From the NCBI GenBank assembly GCA_020650975.1, contig JAIPMN010019115.1, positions 1,540 to 33,755 of the forward strand: a stretch of 32,216 nt of DNA, read 5' to 3'. Position numbers and translations under genes: made by a program. How positions within the stretch are numbered: the first letter of the stretch is position 1; every line of letters begins with the position of its first letter. This stretch comes from Apostichopus californicus (Eukaryota > Echinodermata > Holothuroidea > Aspidochirotida > Stichopodidae). The notes below the pieces were generated by a model. The model did no database searches and was not told where the DNA came from. It was given only the letters and a program-made list of their open reading frames with translations. Positions 1-11,434 of this stretch are shown one piece after another.

Positions 1-242
1 CCCTCCCCCCCCCCCCCCTTACTCTTCATTGGTCATGCTACTGCCCTTACATGTTAAAGCATAGGCAATGTGGTTTATTGATGTAACCCAAAAGGTGTTC
101 TGTTGTTAAAAATTTGTTTGTAACAATTGCAAGATCAATACGTCCTGTTCATCGCCATCTCAAGTTTTCTACCAATTAGAAATGAATGTAATAGGTCATA
201 TTACTACCAATCTTTGCCCTTCCATCTAAGCATTGCTCACAG

Positions 243-493
243 TGATCCCTGCAGTTGCTACCTTAACCTTCTTCCGTCTGAACTCGAAAAAGATCGGCTT
301 CACGGCCGACGAGCACCTATTCTTCTTGTGGAAACTCTTTTCTCATCAGGAGATGTTGTCATTTTTGGATGAAATTTGCAAAGGTAAAGATACCATTAAT
401 GGTATGATTCAGCGAGGTGAACGGCTCCAGAAGGCAGACATTGTTGACTATAAAAACAACCGAATCAATTTGGAGCTCAGACGCAATGTTTAG
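243..493 (+). CDS. 3'-terminal coding exon of an unrecognised protein (partial)
   Basis: A probable last coding exon. A pyrimidine-rich stretch ends in the acceptor CTCACAG at 236-242, and the frame then runs open for 82 codons to TAG at 491-493. The exon starts in phase with two bases (TG) completing a codon begun in the previous exon. Codon use is coding-like, with many C/G third positions in the first half (for example AAG ATC GGC TTC ACG GCC GAC GAG CAC), unlike the AT-rich surroundings. The peptide begins with a short hydrophobic stretch (IPAVATLTFF), continues through an aromatic-rich segment (HLFFLWKLF) and ends in a charged, probably helical tail finishing ELRRNV. The start could be the end of a membrane segment, but that is a guess. 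Two AATAAA signals follow closely. I do not recognise the family. Upstream exons lie outside the window or were not detected. Confidence 0.7.
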
Positions 494-510
494 ATGGATG
501 AATTTTGAAG

Positions 511-516
511 AATAAA
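511..516 (+). terminator. Polyadenylation signal AATAAA
   Basis: Canonical hexamer 18 bases after the stop codon at 491-493. A second AATAAA stands at 560-565, followed by a T-rich stretch at 627-650. The second one is the more comfortable distance from the stop for a 3' UTR; either could be used. Confidence 0.5.
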
Positions 517-559
517 TTGTTTGTAGTCTATTTTTCTGTTATTGAAAGGCTCTGTGAGG

Positions 560-565
560 AATAAA
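560..565 (+). terminator. Second polyadenylation signal AATAAA
   Basis: Canonical hexamer 67 bases after the stop of the terminal exon at 243-493. The U/GU-rich sequence that normally lies downstream of a cleavage site could be the pyrimidine tract around 580-650. Confidence 0.45.
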
Positions 566-2275
566 ATGACATTCTATCCTTCCTCCTGCTGCAAATGTTG
601 AGTTGAAGTTCTCATCTCCTGTAGACATTTTTTTCTTCTTTTTTTTTCTTTTGAACTGCCAGGCAATTGTGATAAAAGGGGGAAAAAATGATGTCACTTT
701 TGAACCACAATCTTGTCAGTTAAAAATTATTTTTGTGGTATGTGTAGCATAATTTACATTGGGGGAGATTATAACTTTAGGTGTACTCAGTGTGAAATAT
801 CCATAAACTTCCATAAATCTAATATTGACTTTCTTTGTGGTCGTTGGTACTGCATGTATGCATGTGCGATATGTTTTACAGTATTAACGACCTGATGGAA
901 GCCTCAGTATATAATAATCCACTCCTGGAAAGGTTGTGTCCACAGAGTTTAAATGTATGGACTTTGTTTTGTATACAATAGCCCCCCTCCCCCCCCCCCA
1001 AAAAAAGTTTATCAATTTAAAGTTTGTCATTGCCCGTCGAACAAAAGTAACAGACTGGACTCGCATTGCCTTTCAATGGTCGGGTATGGTATAGAAAGAA
1101 TTCACAAACTGTATGGTAGCTTCAACAGTAACGCTGGAATGCTAAAGTACAGTACTGTTTCATGTTGTCGAAATATCATTACTGTAGCTATTACAATGGA
1201 TCATTTTAATACATGATATATCTAGTTCACAATTTGTCCATTAGGGTGGGATATCACATATTTGCATTTATAAATTCTGTTTATCATGGTCGTCGTTGTA
1301 AACAGTCTCCTCGAAGTGAATTACTCAGAAGAATTTGACCTCATTGTACTTATCACATATTTAATAGTAAACAAAATCACGTCATTAAACTTGTTGACTG
1401 AATCGTTACCTACTGTAGGGTGTGCCGATTAACTTTAGGAATGCTCACATTAGTGTGGTTTAACCAATTCCGGTTTTCCACCATGATGTTAGTGCTAACA
1501 TGTTGTTTGGGTTGTGATGAATGATTATTAACACCCATATACTTTTCAGGTAAATTGCACCAACAATAGTTTGGTCACTTTTTCAGAAATTCCATTAAGG
1601 TACCTTATCTTATATGCAAAGTATATCTTTGATAATTTACTCCTGGGATGCAGCAAACTATATTCAAAGTACATCTTATATAATACAGTCCTAGGATACA
1701 GTTCTGATAAAGAACTGGAAGCAAATTATCTGTTAATATTTTGATACAGCGCTGTTTAATACCATGCATGATTTATGGTTTAATGTGTACTGCTGAAGAC
1801 TAAATTCTGTATCCTAATTGAAGGCTCTCCTCTAGGGCTGTGAGGAAAGTGAAATTTGTTGTTTCAATCAATTTCTAATAAAAGTAGAAGTAAGCCCTTC
1901 ATTTTGCTATTAGACTGGAATTGCATTTTGAATCTAGACTTGCCTTAGATTCACTGACGATAGTAAAAACACAAACATCACTCTACATCTAAATGCCTGG
2001 AAAGCTGGCAGTTTTCATTTGTATACGGATAGATCTGCATTGGTTTGGGATTGTGAACTTATCCTTCTCGGCCCCCACACAGTTTAGACTCTGTTTAATG
2101 GAGTATACTAAATTGTAATCATTCTCTAGTACTAGCTGCTTGTACACAGAGGTGCCCATGTCTGTTAATCTCTGAGGTGATGTGTTTGCCGCTAGTCCTT
2201 TACTGAAAGGGAAAACATTTCAAAGATGTCGTTAAATTTATCTACAGTTTTGGGAGCTTGTCCACATTCATTGTT
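566..2275. other. Non-coding stretch, no gene seen
   Basis: AT-rich sequence with frequent stops on both strands; open frames of 60-87 codons here lack coding character. A C-run at 984-1000 is followed by an A-run. A weak imperfect duplication with a period of about 48 bp starts at 1617 and 1665 (CAAAGTATATC versus CAAAGTACATC, each followed by a TCCTgGGATgCAG-like segment). Nothing else is supported. Confidence 0.5.
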
Positions 2276-2646
2276 CCAACTAACTTCCAATACATTCTTA
2301 GCATTCATTCTGAGGGTGGGGTCTGGTGGGTTGGGGCTCAGCAACCTAGTCCCAACTAGCTTCCAATACATTTTGGAATTAATTCTGAGGGTAGGGTCTG
2401 GTGGGTTGGGGCTCAGCAACAATAGTCCCAACTAGCTTCCAATACATTCTTAGCATTCATTGTGAGGGTAGGGCCTGGTGGGTTGAGGCTCAGTAACCAT
2501 AGTCCCAACTAGCTTCCAATACATTTTGGAATTCATTCTGAGGGTAGGGCCTGGTGGGTTGGGGCTCAGTAACCATAGTCCCAACTAGCTTCCAATTCAT
2601 TCTCAGCGTTCATTGTGAGGGTGGGGTCTGGTGGGTTGGGGCTCAG
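2276..2646. repeat. 76-bp tandem repeat, about 5 copies, alternating subunits
   Basis: Five consecutive copies each begin with (C)CCAACTAGCTTCCAATaCATT and carry GAGGGTGGGGTCTGGTGGG followed by TTGGGGCTCAG. Copies start near 2276, 2350, 2426, 2502 and 2579. Copies 1, 3 and 5 have TTCTTAGCATTCATT or a close variant in the middle, whereas 2 and 4 have TTTTGGAATTaATT. The array therefore behaves as a 152-bp dimer. Reading frames that cross it on either strand are produced by the repetition and are not genes. Confidence 0.9.
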
Positions 2647-2956
2647 TCCTCACAGAAGCTCTTGGGTAGTGGGTCTAATAGTTTGTCGTGCGCTGTTGTA
2701 AAACAAACAAGAGTGTCAAGTGCCATTGCCAAGTGGATGACAATGTTGTGGGTTGGAAGTAACGAAGGTACCGTAGGGAGGGGATGAGATACGTGTTGAG
2801 TTGGTGTGTCGGTGGATATAAGTGTTATTGTTTTCTTTGTATTGTTCTCTCTATTTACTTATAGGAGCGCTCTACTAGACAAGCCCTTTCACAATTTTCC
2901 CTGTTGTTGATATGTTTTGTCACTAAGTTAACTTCTCTGTGTTTATTTTGTGAAGA

Positions 2957-2983
2957 AACAAATAAATAAATGAATGAATGACT
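2957..2983. repeat. AAAT/GAAT simple repeat
   Basis: ACAAATAAATAAATGAATGAATGA-type tract. Such tails often mark the 3' end of non-LTR retrotransposons in invertebrates, but I see no retrotransposon coding sequence next to it, so only the simple repeat is called. Confidence 0.6.
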
Positions 2984-3690
2984 GCATATGTGTTGGGGGA
3001 AGGGGTTGAAAGTCCAAACATTGACTACCCAATTATAAAAGTAAATGTGAAAATGGTAAAATGCCATTTTTGTATTGGAATTTTTGTATTGGGATGTTGT
3101 ATGATTTACTTACATTGTAATCTCTGTGTAGTAGTACTACACAGATGCTGTTTTCTGTGTTTTTATGAAGCTTTTGAGTTACCTTTAACATTTTCCCAGA
3201 TGATGTAAACACACAACATGATCAAATTGGATAAATTTGGTCCAAATTGATTTCTCAGCCTTGCAGAAGTTTTTTGGTACATTACATGCCACTACTACTG
3301 TACTGACCTGTTGACATGTTGACTACAACTGCTTCATTGATTTCTATCCTGACCATATGTAAATAATCTTAATTATATGCAAGGTTCAAATTTGAGAGCT
3401 TCATCTGAACCTTTCATGCACCAATTGATAACATTGCCTTTTATAAACTTCTTCTTTAAATGCGTAAGTTGGACAAAATTACCCTTCAGATCTTGAATGT
3501 TCACATCACATACTTCAATCTATATCATACAAGCATCCAAGTGAATAAAAAAGTAAATCTTGATAACATGCAGATAAACGTGAGCTGCACTATTGCTATT
3601 CAACAATTTTCTTGGGGACATTTTCATTTCTAAGTGCAAAGTACAGACTATATTGGGATATGTTGAGTGGAATTTGTTTCAGCATTTTCT

Positions 3691-3715
3691 CCCCTCCCAT
3701 CCCCCCCCCTCCCCT
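3691..3715. repeat. C-rich low-complexity tract
   Basis: CCCCTCCCATCCCCCCCCCT-type run, one of many poly-C/poly-G tracts in the window. Confidence 0.8.
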
Positions 3716-4421
3716 TATCCCACTTTCCCTCATCTGAAAATGTCCTGCCCCATGTTCCAGTATCCACATTAAAACATCAAGGACTGTAAATTTTAAGTTA
3801 CAATGCTACAACGGTAAAACTAGTTTGATACAGACATCGTCTGTCAAGACTAATGTGCCCGTAGCTAATTGTTTCCTCTCCACCGACCCCTACCCCCATT
3901 TGGAGGAGAATAGAGTCTTAGTTTTGTTCTCGCCTTCTATAATTTTTACTGCTATTACCACTATTCAGATCACAGAGTTTTCACATATTCTCATATTGAT
4001 CTGCCATTTCCGTACCAGACAGCCAAAGGGGTTACATGAACACAGCTCATGAAACTAATGAATTATATTAATTAATGACAAGACCACTTCTCTCGTGTTT
4101 TTGTGTTTTTTCCAGTTTGGAAATATCACAGTTTTTAGTAGTTGCTCATGCACTGCTAGATAAGAGAAATGTAAGACTTGCACAACTAGTGGCTGATTGT
4201 GGTGCTAACAAATATAAATCTGATTGATATTACTCAGATTTGCCCCTGAAAACCTACTTAACCAAATTATTCCAATGTTTCTTGGTTCTGATGCCACAAA
4301 AAGTTTTACCAATAATTTTTTGTTTTGCTCATACACAACGAAATGTTATCCTTTATGAATAGCAAGCCCCTTTTGCAATATGCTCGTCTCGAGGGATAAA
4401 GAGACAATGTTAGTTTTCAGA

Positions 4422-4450
4422 ACAACAACAATAATAATAATAATAATAAT
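4422..4450. repeat. CAA/TAA microsatellite
   Basis: Four ACA/CAA units pass directly into about seven (ATA)n units. Simple sequence repeat with no coding context. Confidence 0.9.
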
Positions 4451-6067
4451 ACCCTGTAGGTTTTACAATGGCCTTGAATGTGTTTATTCATAAGTCTTCT
4501 CAAAGGGGAAGATGTTTGCTGTGGCTGGTTGTGTCTCTCACAGCAGTTATTAACATTGTGTTGCATTGTGCTAGTGCACAAGGTCTTCACTGTATTATAT
4601 ACAGTTAGTTGTACTATTTTCTATGAATGCATTGCCTGGCAGTATCATTGCGTCCATGGTTAGATCTCTTCGTTAATCAAGTTAATGAGATACTGCTGTA
4701 GGATACAATAGGATGTCCACAATGGTCATGTGAGAGTCAAGGTTCACTGGTAGTTTGTACTTCTATATATGTTAAATAGAGGCTGTTTTTAATTAATCTT
4801 ATGATACTCAGTTCCAAGCATCCCAATGACATCACACAGTCATTTCATGTTGTATAATTCTTTAACTACAACGTACAATACACATATATGGGAAAGTATA
4901 TTTAATGTGTAAGGATTTATATATAGGCCTACGTCGCAATAGGATGTGATCTCTTAATAAAAAACCTTGGTTGGCTTGTTTATTAGGTCACTGCCTGTAT
5001 AACCAAGTGACATTAAAAAAAAAACTTGAAATAAGATTCAAGAGATTTCTTCTTCAATAATTACAAAGTTTGTATATAAACTACTAGTGATAATGCAACC
5101 TCATGGTTCCAGTATGATCTGCAGTCATAGACTGAAGCAGTCATATAGTGTAGCAGAACTAGATAGGACCGATATGACAGCGCCCTCTACTATGTTGGGC
5201 GCGGCCGAAGAGCCCCATCGTTGACATTCGAATCTGCAGTTAGTTGTAAAAACTGATGGTTTCTTATAAGTACATATTTCGAGACATTTAGTCAGCATCA
5301 TCACAAATGATGTCACTTTGAATATTAGAGGATGCATGCATACATAGCAAAATGAGTTCATAAAATTAAATAATGATAATTCATATCGATGTTGCTGATT
5401 TTCAGTCCTGCTCTGTCTTTTGTCATCCCATTGCATTGATTGTACTAATGTTCACATAGTTCCAGCACCACACATTATTAACTGGCGGTACGAAGCATAC
5501 CATCACAATCAAACAATACCGCAGTACAGCAGTGAGTCACCATTGTGTTTACACAGCCTCGCTTGGTTTCACTTTGAGTCATAAATGATATTAACGAATC
5601 ATAATCAGACAACAAAGCAGAGCTGCTGTTGTGAACTATCTACTTTTAATACATCGGCATCGTTTCTTTTTTCTCTGTTCTGAGTTATATCTCAGTAATC
5701 GTTGCCTTAAGGATCTTTTATCCCTGCTTTTGTCTACTGGGTCGAGTCTGCCCTACTTTGACTATTATTAAGAGTACTAAAAGCGAGTGAAGTGATAGGT
5801 GTTTGCCTCCTCCCAAACCAGTCTGAGGCCCTAGATCTAATTATACTAAAACAGAAGTTTATGTTCGCAAATGGGAGATCGCCAGACGGAGATGTTTTTA
5901 GCCGCTGTCATGTAAAACAGAATAAATAAAGGAGAGAGTGAGAAACAAAGACAGTCCAGACCCGCTTAGAAGTTTTTAATTTTGCTGTCAAACACTTAAG
6001 TTGTATTTAACATGATGCCTGCTGCAAATTTATCAGAGAATAATATTAATTATGGATAATAGTGGTA

Positions 6068-6090
6068 GGGTGGGGTGGGGGGGGGGGGGG
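6068..6090. repeat. Poly-G tract
   Basis: GGGTGGGGTGGGG followed by an uninterrupted run of more than ten G. It has G-quadruplex potential on the plus strand. Confidence 0.85.
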
Positions 6091-7993
6091 TTGGGATGAT
6101 GTAAATATGTTATTATTCCTCTTAAATATGCTGGAAAAGCTACTGTTTTATCATTCTTCTTTTTTTATTGACTCTCTCCGAATAGAAATGATCATTTGTC
6201 CCAATTCAATGTGTAAGAGCAATTTTGGGAGCTATAACCTCTGGAGAGGAAAGTACTTTCAGAAATTGTAAAGCAATTTTTACCATTCAGACATGCCTGC
6301 ATAAGTAATCTGCAAATGAGGTTTACTGTTTTTTGCTGCTCCCTTCTGCTTTGAGTCTTCCATTGGCATACAGTATTTATAGTACATAATATGTCAGTAC
6401 CTGATGACCAGTGTAATACCTATGAATATAGAAACATTACATCATGCAGGCTGCAGTGGATGTCTTTTTAATGTGATTTAAGCTCTAGTTACTTCTACAG
6501 GCTATATGAAAAACACGCCCAACTTCTGCTCAATATGCTGGTAGAATCGCGTGACTGACTACACCTTCAGTAATTAAGGTTTTTTAAGTTAAAGTAGTGT
6601 GACAATTTAAAGCCGTAGTGTAAAAATTTAAAAGCCACAGCATAGTAAATTAGCGAGCATTAAAGTGAGGATTATTTCCTACACAGGTACATGAGAAGTT
6701 AACTAAAGAGCAGAGAATGTTCTGCACACCAGTTCTGAAGTGTTCATTGACTGAGCATTACAACTTATACAACTGTGTATTATGTAGGGACTTTAAACTG
6801 TCATTTGATACAAGCACAAAGCCTAGAGACAAGATACTTTATATGAAAAACTAATTAGTGCAGAAATAATGTTCAACTTTCTTTCTTTTTTTTTTTCATG
6901 CATTATTTTTTATTTTTTATTAAGCTTTAGAGTAATTCTAGCCATCTTGATATGTAAACTTATAGCTTGTGCTTCTTCTGTAACATATTGTGGATCATGC
7001 AAAAATGTATATATAGTATGTATTCATGTTACAGCTGCAAGACTATATTCATGTGCTGGCTAATTATGGCATCACAAATTAGATTAAAGAGAATTAAGTT
7101 TGTGTTTGAGACATGCAAGGAAAGGGTTATGTTTCATCCCTTATGGTGTTTTGCCAACTTTGTTTATCCGTTCCTAACCGCTGACATAGTTTATATCTGA
7201 TTTGAACATTGAACTAAATTTGAACTCAGACATTTAGTGTGAACTTTGAAAACTACAGTTTGTTTTGTCAATTTATTAATTGAGTTTTTTACATTGCCAA
7301 ATTTAAGAAATAATATGCTTTAAATCCTGAAATCAAATCTGGTGAAGCAATCTTCGACCACCTCAAATCAACAAAAGTGTGTCTGTCGACCGATGCCACT
7401 GAATTACGTGTTTACAATATTCTTTCTCAAATTTGAATACATCAGTTGGAATTTCTCAAATTTTGAAATTAATAAAACTCATTTTGATATAGTGCATAAT
7501 TTGTGTCCTAGGAACCGGAAGAAAATGCCTCCAGCCAATTTTTAATAAAACTGTTTTATTTGATTGAATCCATTTTCATGAATCATCGTTTCCAGAGCGT
7601 CCTTTTCTCTGCTCCGGTAATTACAGAGTTTACAGTGATCATTCTATCTCATTGTGCACTGTAACACAGTGGATTTAAATTAACAGTGTGTACTCTTAAG
7701 GCGGCCTATTTGCGGCGGTGTCAACTTTTGACACTTCTCAGGGGCTCTCCTCTACTCTGTGTTAAATAGAGCGTACAGACAAAGGGAAGGAACATGCCAT
7801 TCTATGTGGGACCTTCGTTTGATAATTGCATCCGTATAACAAGTCAACATTCCCGAATTCGAACTAAATTGAGTTGATTATGTTCCCTCACTGTGTAGAA
7901 TGTTTTCGAAACATTTTCAGATTATTTTGTCGTAGTGGAGATCACAAAGATGTACTTATTTGTTTGTATTCTATCTTGTCTCTTTGTATCTTC

Positions 7994-8029
7994 AGGACAG
8001 CATCGCCGTCCTTGCACGATGACTGTCCT
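7994..8029 (+). other. Stem-loop of 12 bp with one bulge
   Basis: AGGACAGCATCG at 7994-8005 pairs with CGATG-A-CTGTCCT at 8017-8029, giving 12 base pairs with a single bulged A and an 11-base loop. It is compact and GC-richer than its surroundings. It is too short for a typical animal microRNA precursor and no host gene is visible, so no function is assigned. Confidence 0.4.
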
Positions 8030-8720
8030 TAATAAGAGAAGTTGGTTTGATATTTACCGATCATCGGTATTCCTCTGATTTAGTTCGAAATAGACAGTCT
8101 AAACACAGAATATCTATTTACTCTTGAAGAATTAGGCAATAAGAGCCAGATTCCATCAAGACCAGATTACTACACAAAATTTGTTTTCACAAGGTCACCG
8201 TTTTCCTCAAGAAATTAAAGAATGCACCACCCAGAAAATGAAATGCCAGGTGAAAATGTGAGGAAAATGCAATGGTATTGCAGGTAGTAGGATGATGCAT
8301 TGTTGGGGTGGATGCAAATGGAAAAGGTTTTAACTTTTACAGAACTTGAGAAGCAAGGATTACAAATGTAAAACGTGAAGGTGTAGATTATGTTTACAAC
8401 AGCATAAGACAGGACTATTGCCATGACAACAAGTTTGTGACATTTTAGAGCCACACTGAGCAGCTAAACCAGGACCATGTGGGTAAAAAGCCTCAGTGCC
8501 CTTTCTTTGTTTTGATGCGATGTAAATGACACTAATTGGTACTAAAAGCCTTCATGGCAACATTGGAATTGAGAATTTATGATTATAAATTAATGCAGCA
8601 ATTAGGTTGATGATTTATCTGACAGAAATAGATATTGTTCATTTAGGAATGTTAATATAAATGCCTTGGATGATACCACGCTGCAGAAAGATGAAGGTTG
8701 CTTTCCTCTGTTGACCAAAG

Positions 8721-8745
8721 GTCTCTCTCTTTCTCTCTCTCTCTC
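8721..8745. repeat. CT microsatellite
   Basis: Interrupted (TC)n run. Confidence 0.85.
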
Positions 8746-10593
8746 GAATACATAATGAATGCATAACAGCTTTACTTGTAAGGTTTCAGCTGGTTGTTTT
8801 CAATTTTTCTCTGGGAATATTCGTAGAATTGTCGATATCCACTCCGGCATCAATTACATTTATTCGCCACAGGTACCCTTGACTAGAATCAATAGCTACC
8901 GCCCAGCTATCTGGAGGTTGTTTTGATCTCGTCTCATCATATGCTTTGACAGATAAACCTCTAATTATCTACACATTAAAGCATGACTACATCTAGATAT
9001 CTCCTGCTTATTTCATTAAATCAACTCAGAATACACGTTTAACGAGCATGATCATCAACTGTGCTGTAGCAATAACGCCTGCCTGCTGTGTGTGTGTACT
9101 CCATGCAGGCTTCAGGCGTACATAGTCACAGTTTCAGGGTGAGATGGATGAGGTTTTATGCATGAAAGTCTTTGGATTATTGGAATGGCAGTAGATAGCA
9201 TCTTCTGTCATTATGTTTCCTAGGCACCAAACATCTTCAGCATTTGCAGCTGTGACTCATAGACAAGAGGCCTCTGGCTGCATGCTGCTGCTGCTGTTAA
9301 GATCTTCTGCATAATATAACCATGCAGATGCCTTGTGTATAGATTCATCTCTGCCTTATCAGGATAATTCTGTCAGCACTGTATGATAAACCATGTTATC
9401 TTGGCTGTTTCACACTGGCCCTGTAGATCTGATCTATATTTGCGAGCAAATAATTACCTTGCCACGCTGCTATTTCTTCTATCGTGATGTTAAGAGACCT
9501 ATAAAAAATTCCTCTTTCATGGTAAGGAGTTCTAGATCTCTCTTCAATAAAGTATTGTTGTCAACTTGTCATATTCCATGTCATAGCCTGAGGTAAAAAT
9601 TTAGCTGGTTGAGTTGTTCTCTGGTTGCACCCCCATTGTGTGTGTTCTAATTTCTCAAAAAGTCATAGTTTGATTGCGATGACTAAATGTATGTGCTTGG
9701 TTACCAATAGTACTTTAAATGTTTCGGAAGAGCTTTGGTAATTAGATGGGAAACACGCGGGCCAGCTAATTAGCAAAACGTGCACATTTAAACTATAAGT
9801 TGTGGCTAGCCATAATATCTACAGAGACATGGGGATCCATATTCCAGTGGCCGAAGGTGACATGTATGAAAAAATTAGCTGCAAATTCTTGTTTGGTGAA
9901 AACTGCACCTCCATATCGAGAGTGTTTATCTTAAAGATGATGTGTTGATACTTAAACTTGAAAAAAAGTCTCATGAATATACCGGGTGACAGCAGAGGAA
10001 GTGACATCATCATTGCAGATGTGCTGAAAACGAACTTTCTTTATGAAAATGTTCATTTTTCGACAGAAGGAGATAATGGTGCCACAAAAATTAACATGTT
10101 TTTGCAAGCCTCGAACTCACAGGTATCAACAGCTCATGCAAACATTCCAAAAGTATCACATATCACTGAGAATCAAGAACAAGCTTATGAAAGGAAAGTT
10201 TGAAGAACATGTAGCTTCATTACTCACATACCACCCACTGTGTTCATTTTCTCGTTAACAGCTGTATTCGTTAGCAAATTAGCTTTAATATCACTTTCAA
10301 TAGTGTAGGAGAGAAACTCTGAGATGGTGTCTCATGTATCAAAGTGGAATGTTTTGTAAGTTCCTTGTAATTGTGACATTGTCTGCATGTGCAAGACCAT
10401 CCCTTTAAAATTGCATCAAAATAATTTTCTCTATGAGTATCATATCTGCAATTGAACTCCTCTTCTCATGTTTACTAATATGCCTAACAAGTGTATACTG
10501 TAAATTGTAGCTCAATTGACACACCTTTTGAAGGAATGTCACATATTGTGTGCAGCACATGACACACAGTTCAGTTACGGATCGAACAGATAA

Positions 10594-10770
10594 AGTCCAT
10601 GACAAAAACAACAATCTAAACACTTCGAGTGGTAGAATGATAAGGGAGGTCATTGAAAGGCCAAGTCCGGTCATAGAGGGTGCACAGTGTTAAAAGATTT
10701 CCAGTTCACTCTAGACATGGTAGAGCTAGAGTGCTGATGTTGTGAGGAGACAGGTAAACTCGTCACTTGT
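10594..10770 (-). repeat. Dispersed repeat, copy 1 (uninterrupted)
   Basis: Read on the minus strand, this segment aligns base for base with 18556-18925 read on the plus strand. Shared blocks include ACCTGTCTCC, CAGCACTCT or its variant TAGCACTCT, the nearly identical CAC(T)GTGCACCCTCTATG with CCGGAC, and the block CATTcTACCAC. Here the block continues without break through CACTCGAAGTG (minus strand of 10621-10631) into TTTAGA...TGTTTTGT. Copy 2 is split at exactly this place. Family identity is unknown; the length suggests a short interspersed or MITE-like repeat. The open frame at 10405-10674 on the minus strand overlaps this repeat and is not a gene. Confidence 0.75.
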
Positions 10771-11073
10771 AAAAACCCAAAGCTGGTAAGTTTTGGAATT
10801 TACATAGCTGTATATTTGGCTGAATTTGCTACAATCTGATCACAAGTACCATACTAGACAATTGAAAAAAGGAAAAGCCAGGTACGTAAAACGTGTTACT
10901 TTAGTCTACCAAAGTCACATGAGGAATAATGAAATTAGGCATACAATAGTTTGCAAATGTGACAAAGGAACGGATTAAATTTGTGGGTTATAAAATTTTA
11001 CTCATTGGAGTAAAACATTAATAATAACATCCTTAGAATCATGATATCCACATATATACTATTATACAAATGA

Positions 11074-11192
11074 GTGCAATAGTGCAAATATTTCATGAGT
11101 TGAAAGATGGAATGTTCCATTCAACGAGGTGCAGCCGAGTTGAATGGAACAAATTACATCTTTCAACGAATGAAATATTTGCACTATTGCAC
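11074..11192. mobile_element. Fold-back (palindromic) element
   Basis: A 52-base left arm (11074-11125) and a 54-base right arm (11139-11192) are reverse complements except for a few differences and a 2-base gap. The ends are GTGCAATAGTGCAAATATTT and AAATATTTGCACTATTGCAC. The 13-base centre GAGGTGCAGCCGA is itself nearly self-complementary. No open frame is present. This looks like a non-autonomous fold-back or MITE-type element. A further inverted pair (ATACAACACCT at 11220-11230 and AGGTGTTGTAT at 11424-11434) may belong to the same, larger unit. Confidence 0.7.
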
Positions 11193-11218
11193 GAATGGAA
11201 ACCATTCATTATTTGTTT

Positions 11219-11434
11219 GATACAACACCTTCAAATTTGGATATAATTGGATGTAAAATATGCAACAGATTGTTTTGAACAGACAGGTTTCTCTGCTCTC
11301 TTACCATTGAAAAAAGTGCTATCAAAAAAGTATAACCCATGGTTCTATTTCATAGAGTGCAATAGAGCGGATTTTGCATGCAATCGACGAGCAATTGACC
11401 AATCAAATGGCCGGAATATAATTAGGTGTTGTAT
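11219..11434. repeat. Inverted-repeat pair next to the palindrome
   Basis: GATACAACACCT at 11219-11230 is matched by the reverse complement AGGTGTTGTAT at 11424-11434. Each copy lies beside a similar ATATAATTgG/ATATAATTaGG motif. The segment abuts the palindrome and could be the rest of one composite non-autonomous element. No coding sequence is seen inside. Confidence 0.45.

Larger units (their letters stand above)
2984..10590. other. Long non-coding stretch, no exon recognised
   Basis: About 7.6 kb of AT-rich sequence. Contents that can be named are a C-rich run (3691-3715), a CAA/TAA microsatellite (4422-4450), a G-run (6068-6090), a CT microsatellite (8721-8745), a stem-loop (7994-8029) and small inverted repeats. 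The open frames at 5125-5436 (-), 9958-10203 (+) and 10043-10258 (+) resemble no family I know and lack supporting splice or codon signals. If VPS39 starts in this window, some of its short 5' exons could be hidden here, but I did not find them. Confidence 0.4.

Noticed and set aside
2192..2787. Repetitive open frames on both strands
   Set aside because: The 76-bp repeat lacks stops in several frames, so the frames follow from the tandem array.
5125..5436. 103-codon open frame on the minus strand, and a CAGCGCCCTCTA motif inside it resembling part of a CTCF site
   Set aside because: The translation is not recognisable. The motif matches only the core half of the CTCF consensus and is common in repeats.
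9076..9118. Hairpin formed by CGCCTGCCTGC and GCAGGCTTCAGGCG
   Set aside because: It needs a 3-base bulge and spans a TG microsatellite loop, so it is weak evidence for a structured RNA.
10405..10674. 89-codon minus-strand frame
   Set aside because: Its 5' part lies inside a dispersed repeat that has a second copy at 18.6 kb.
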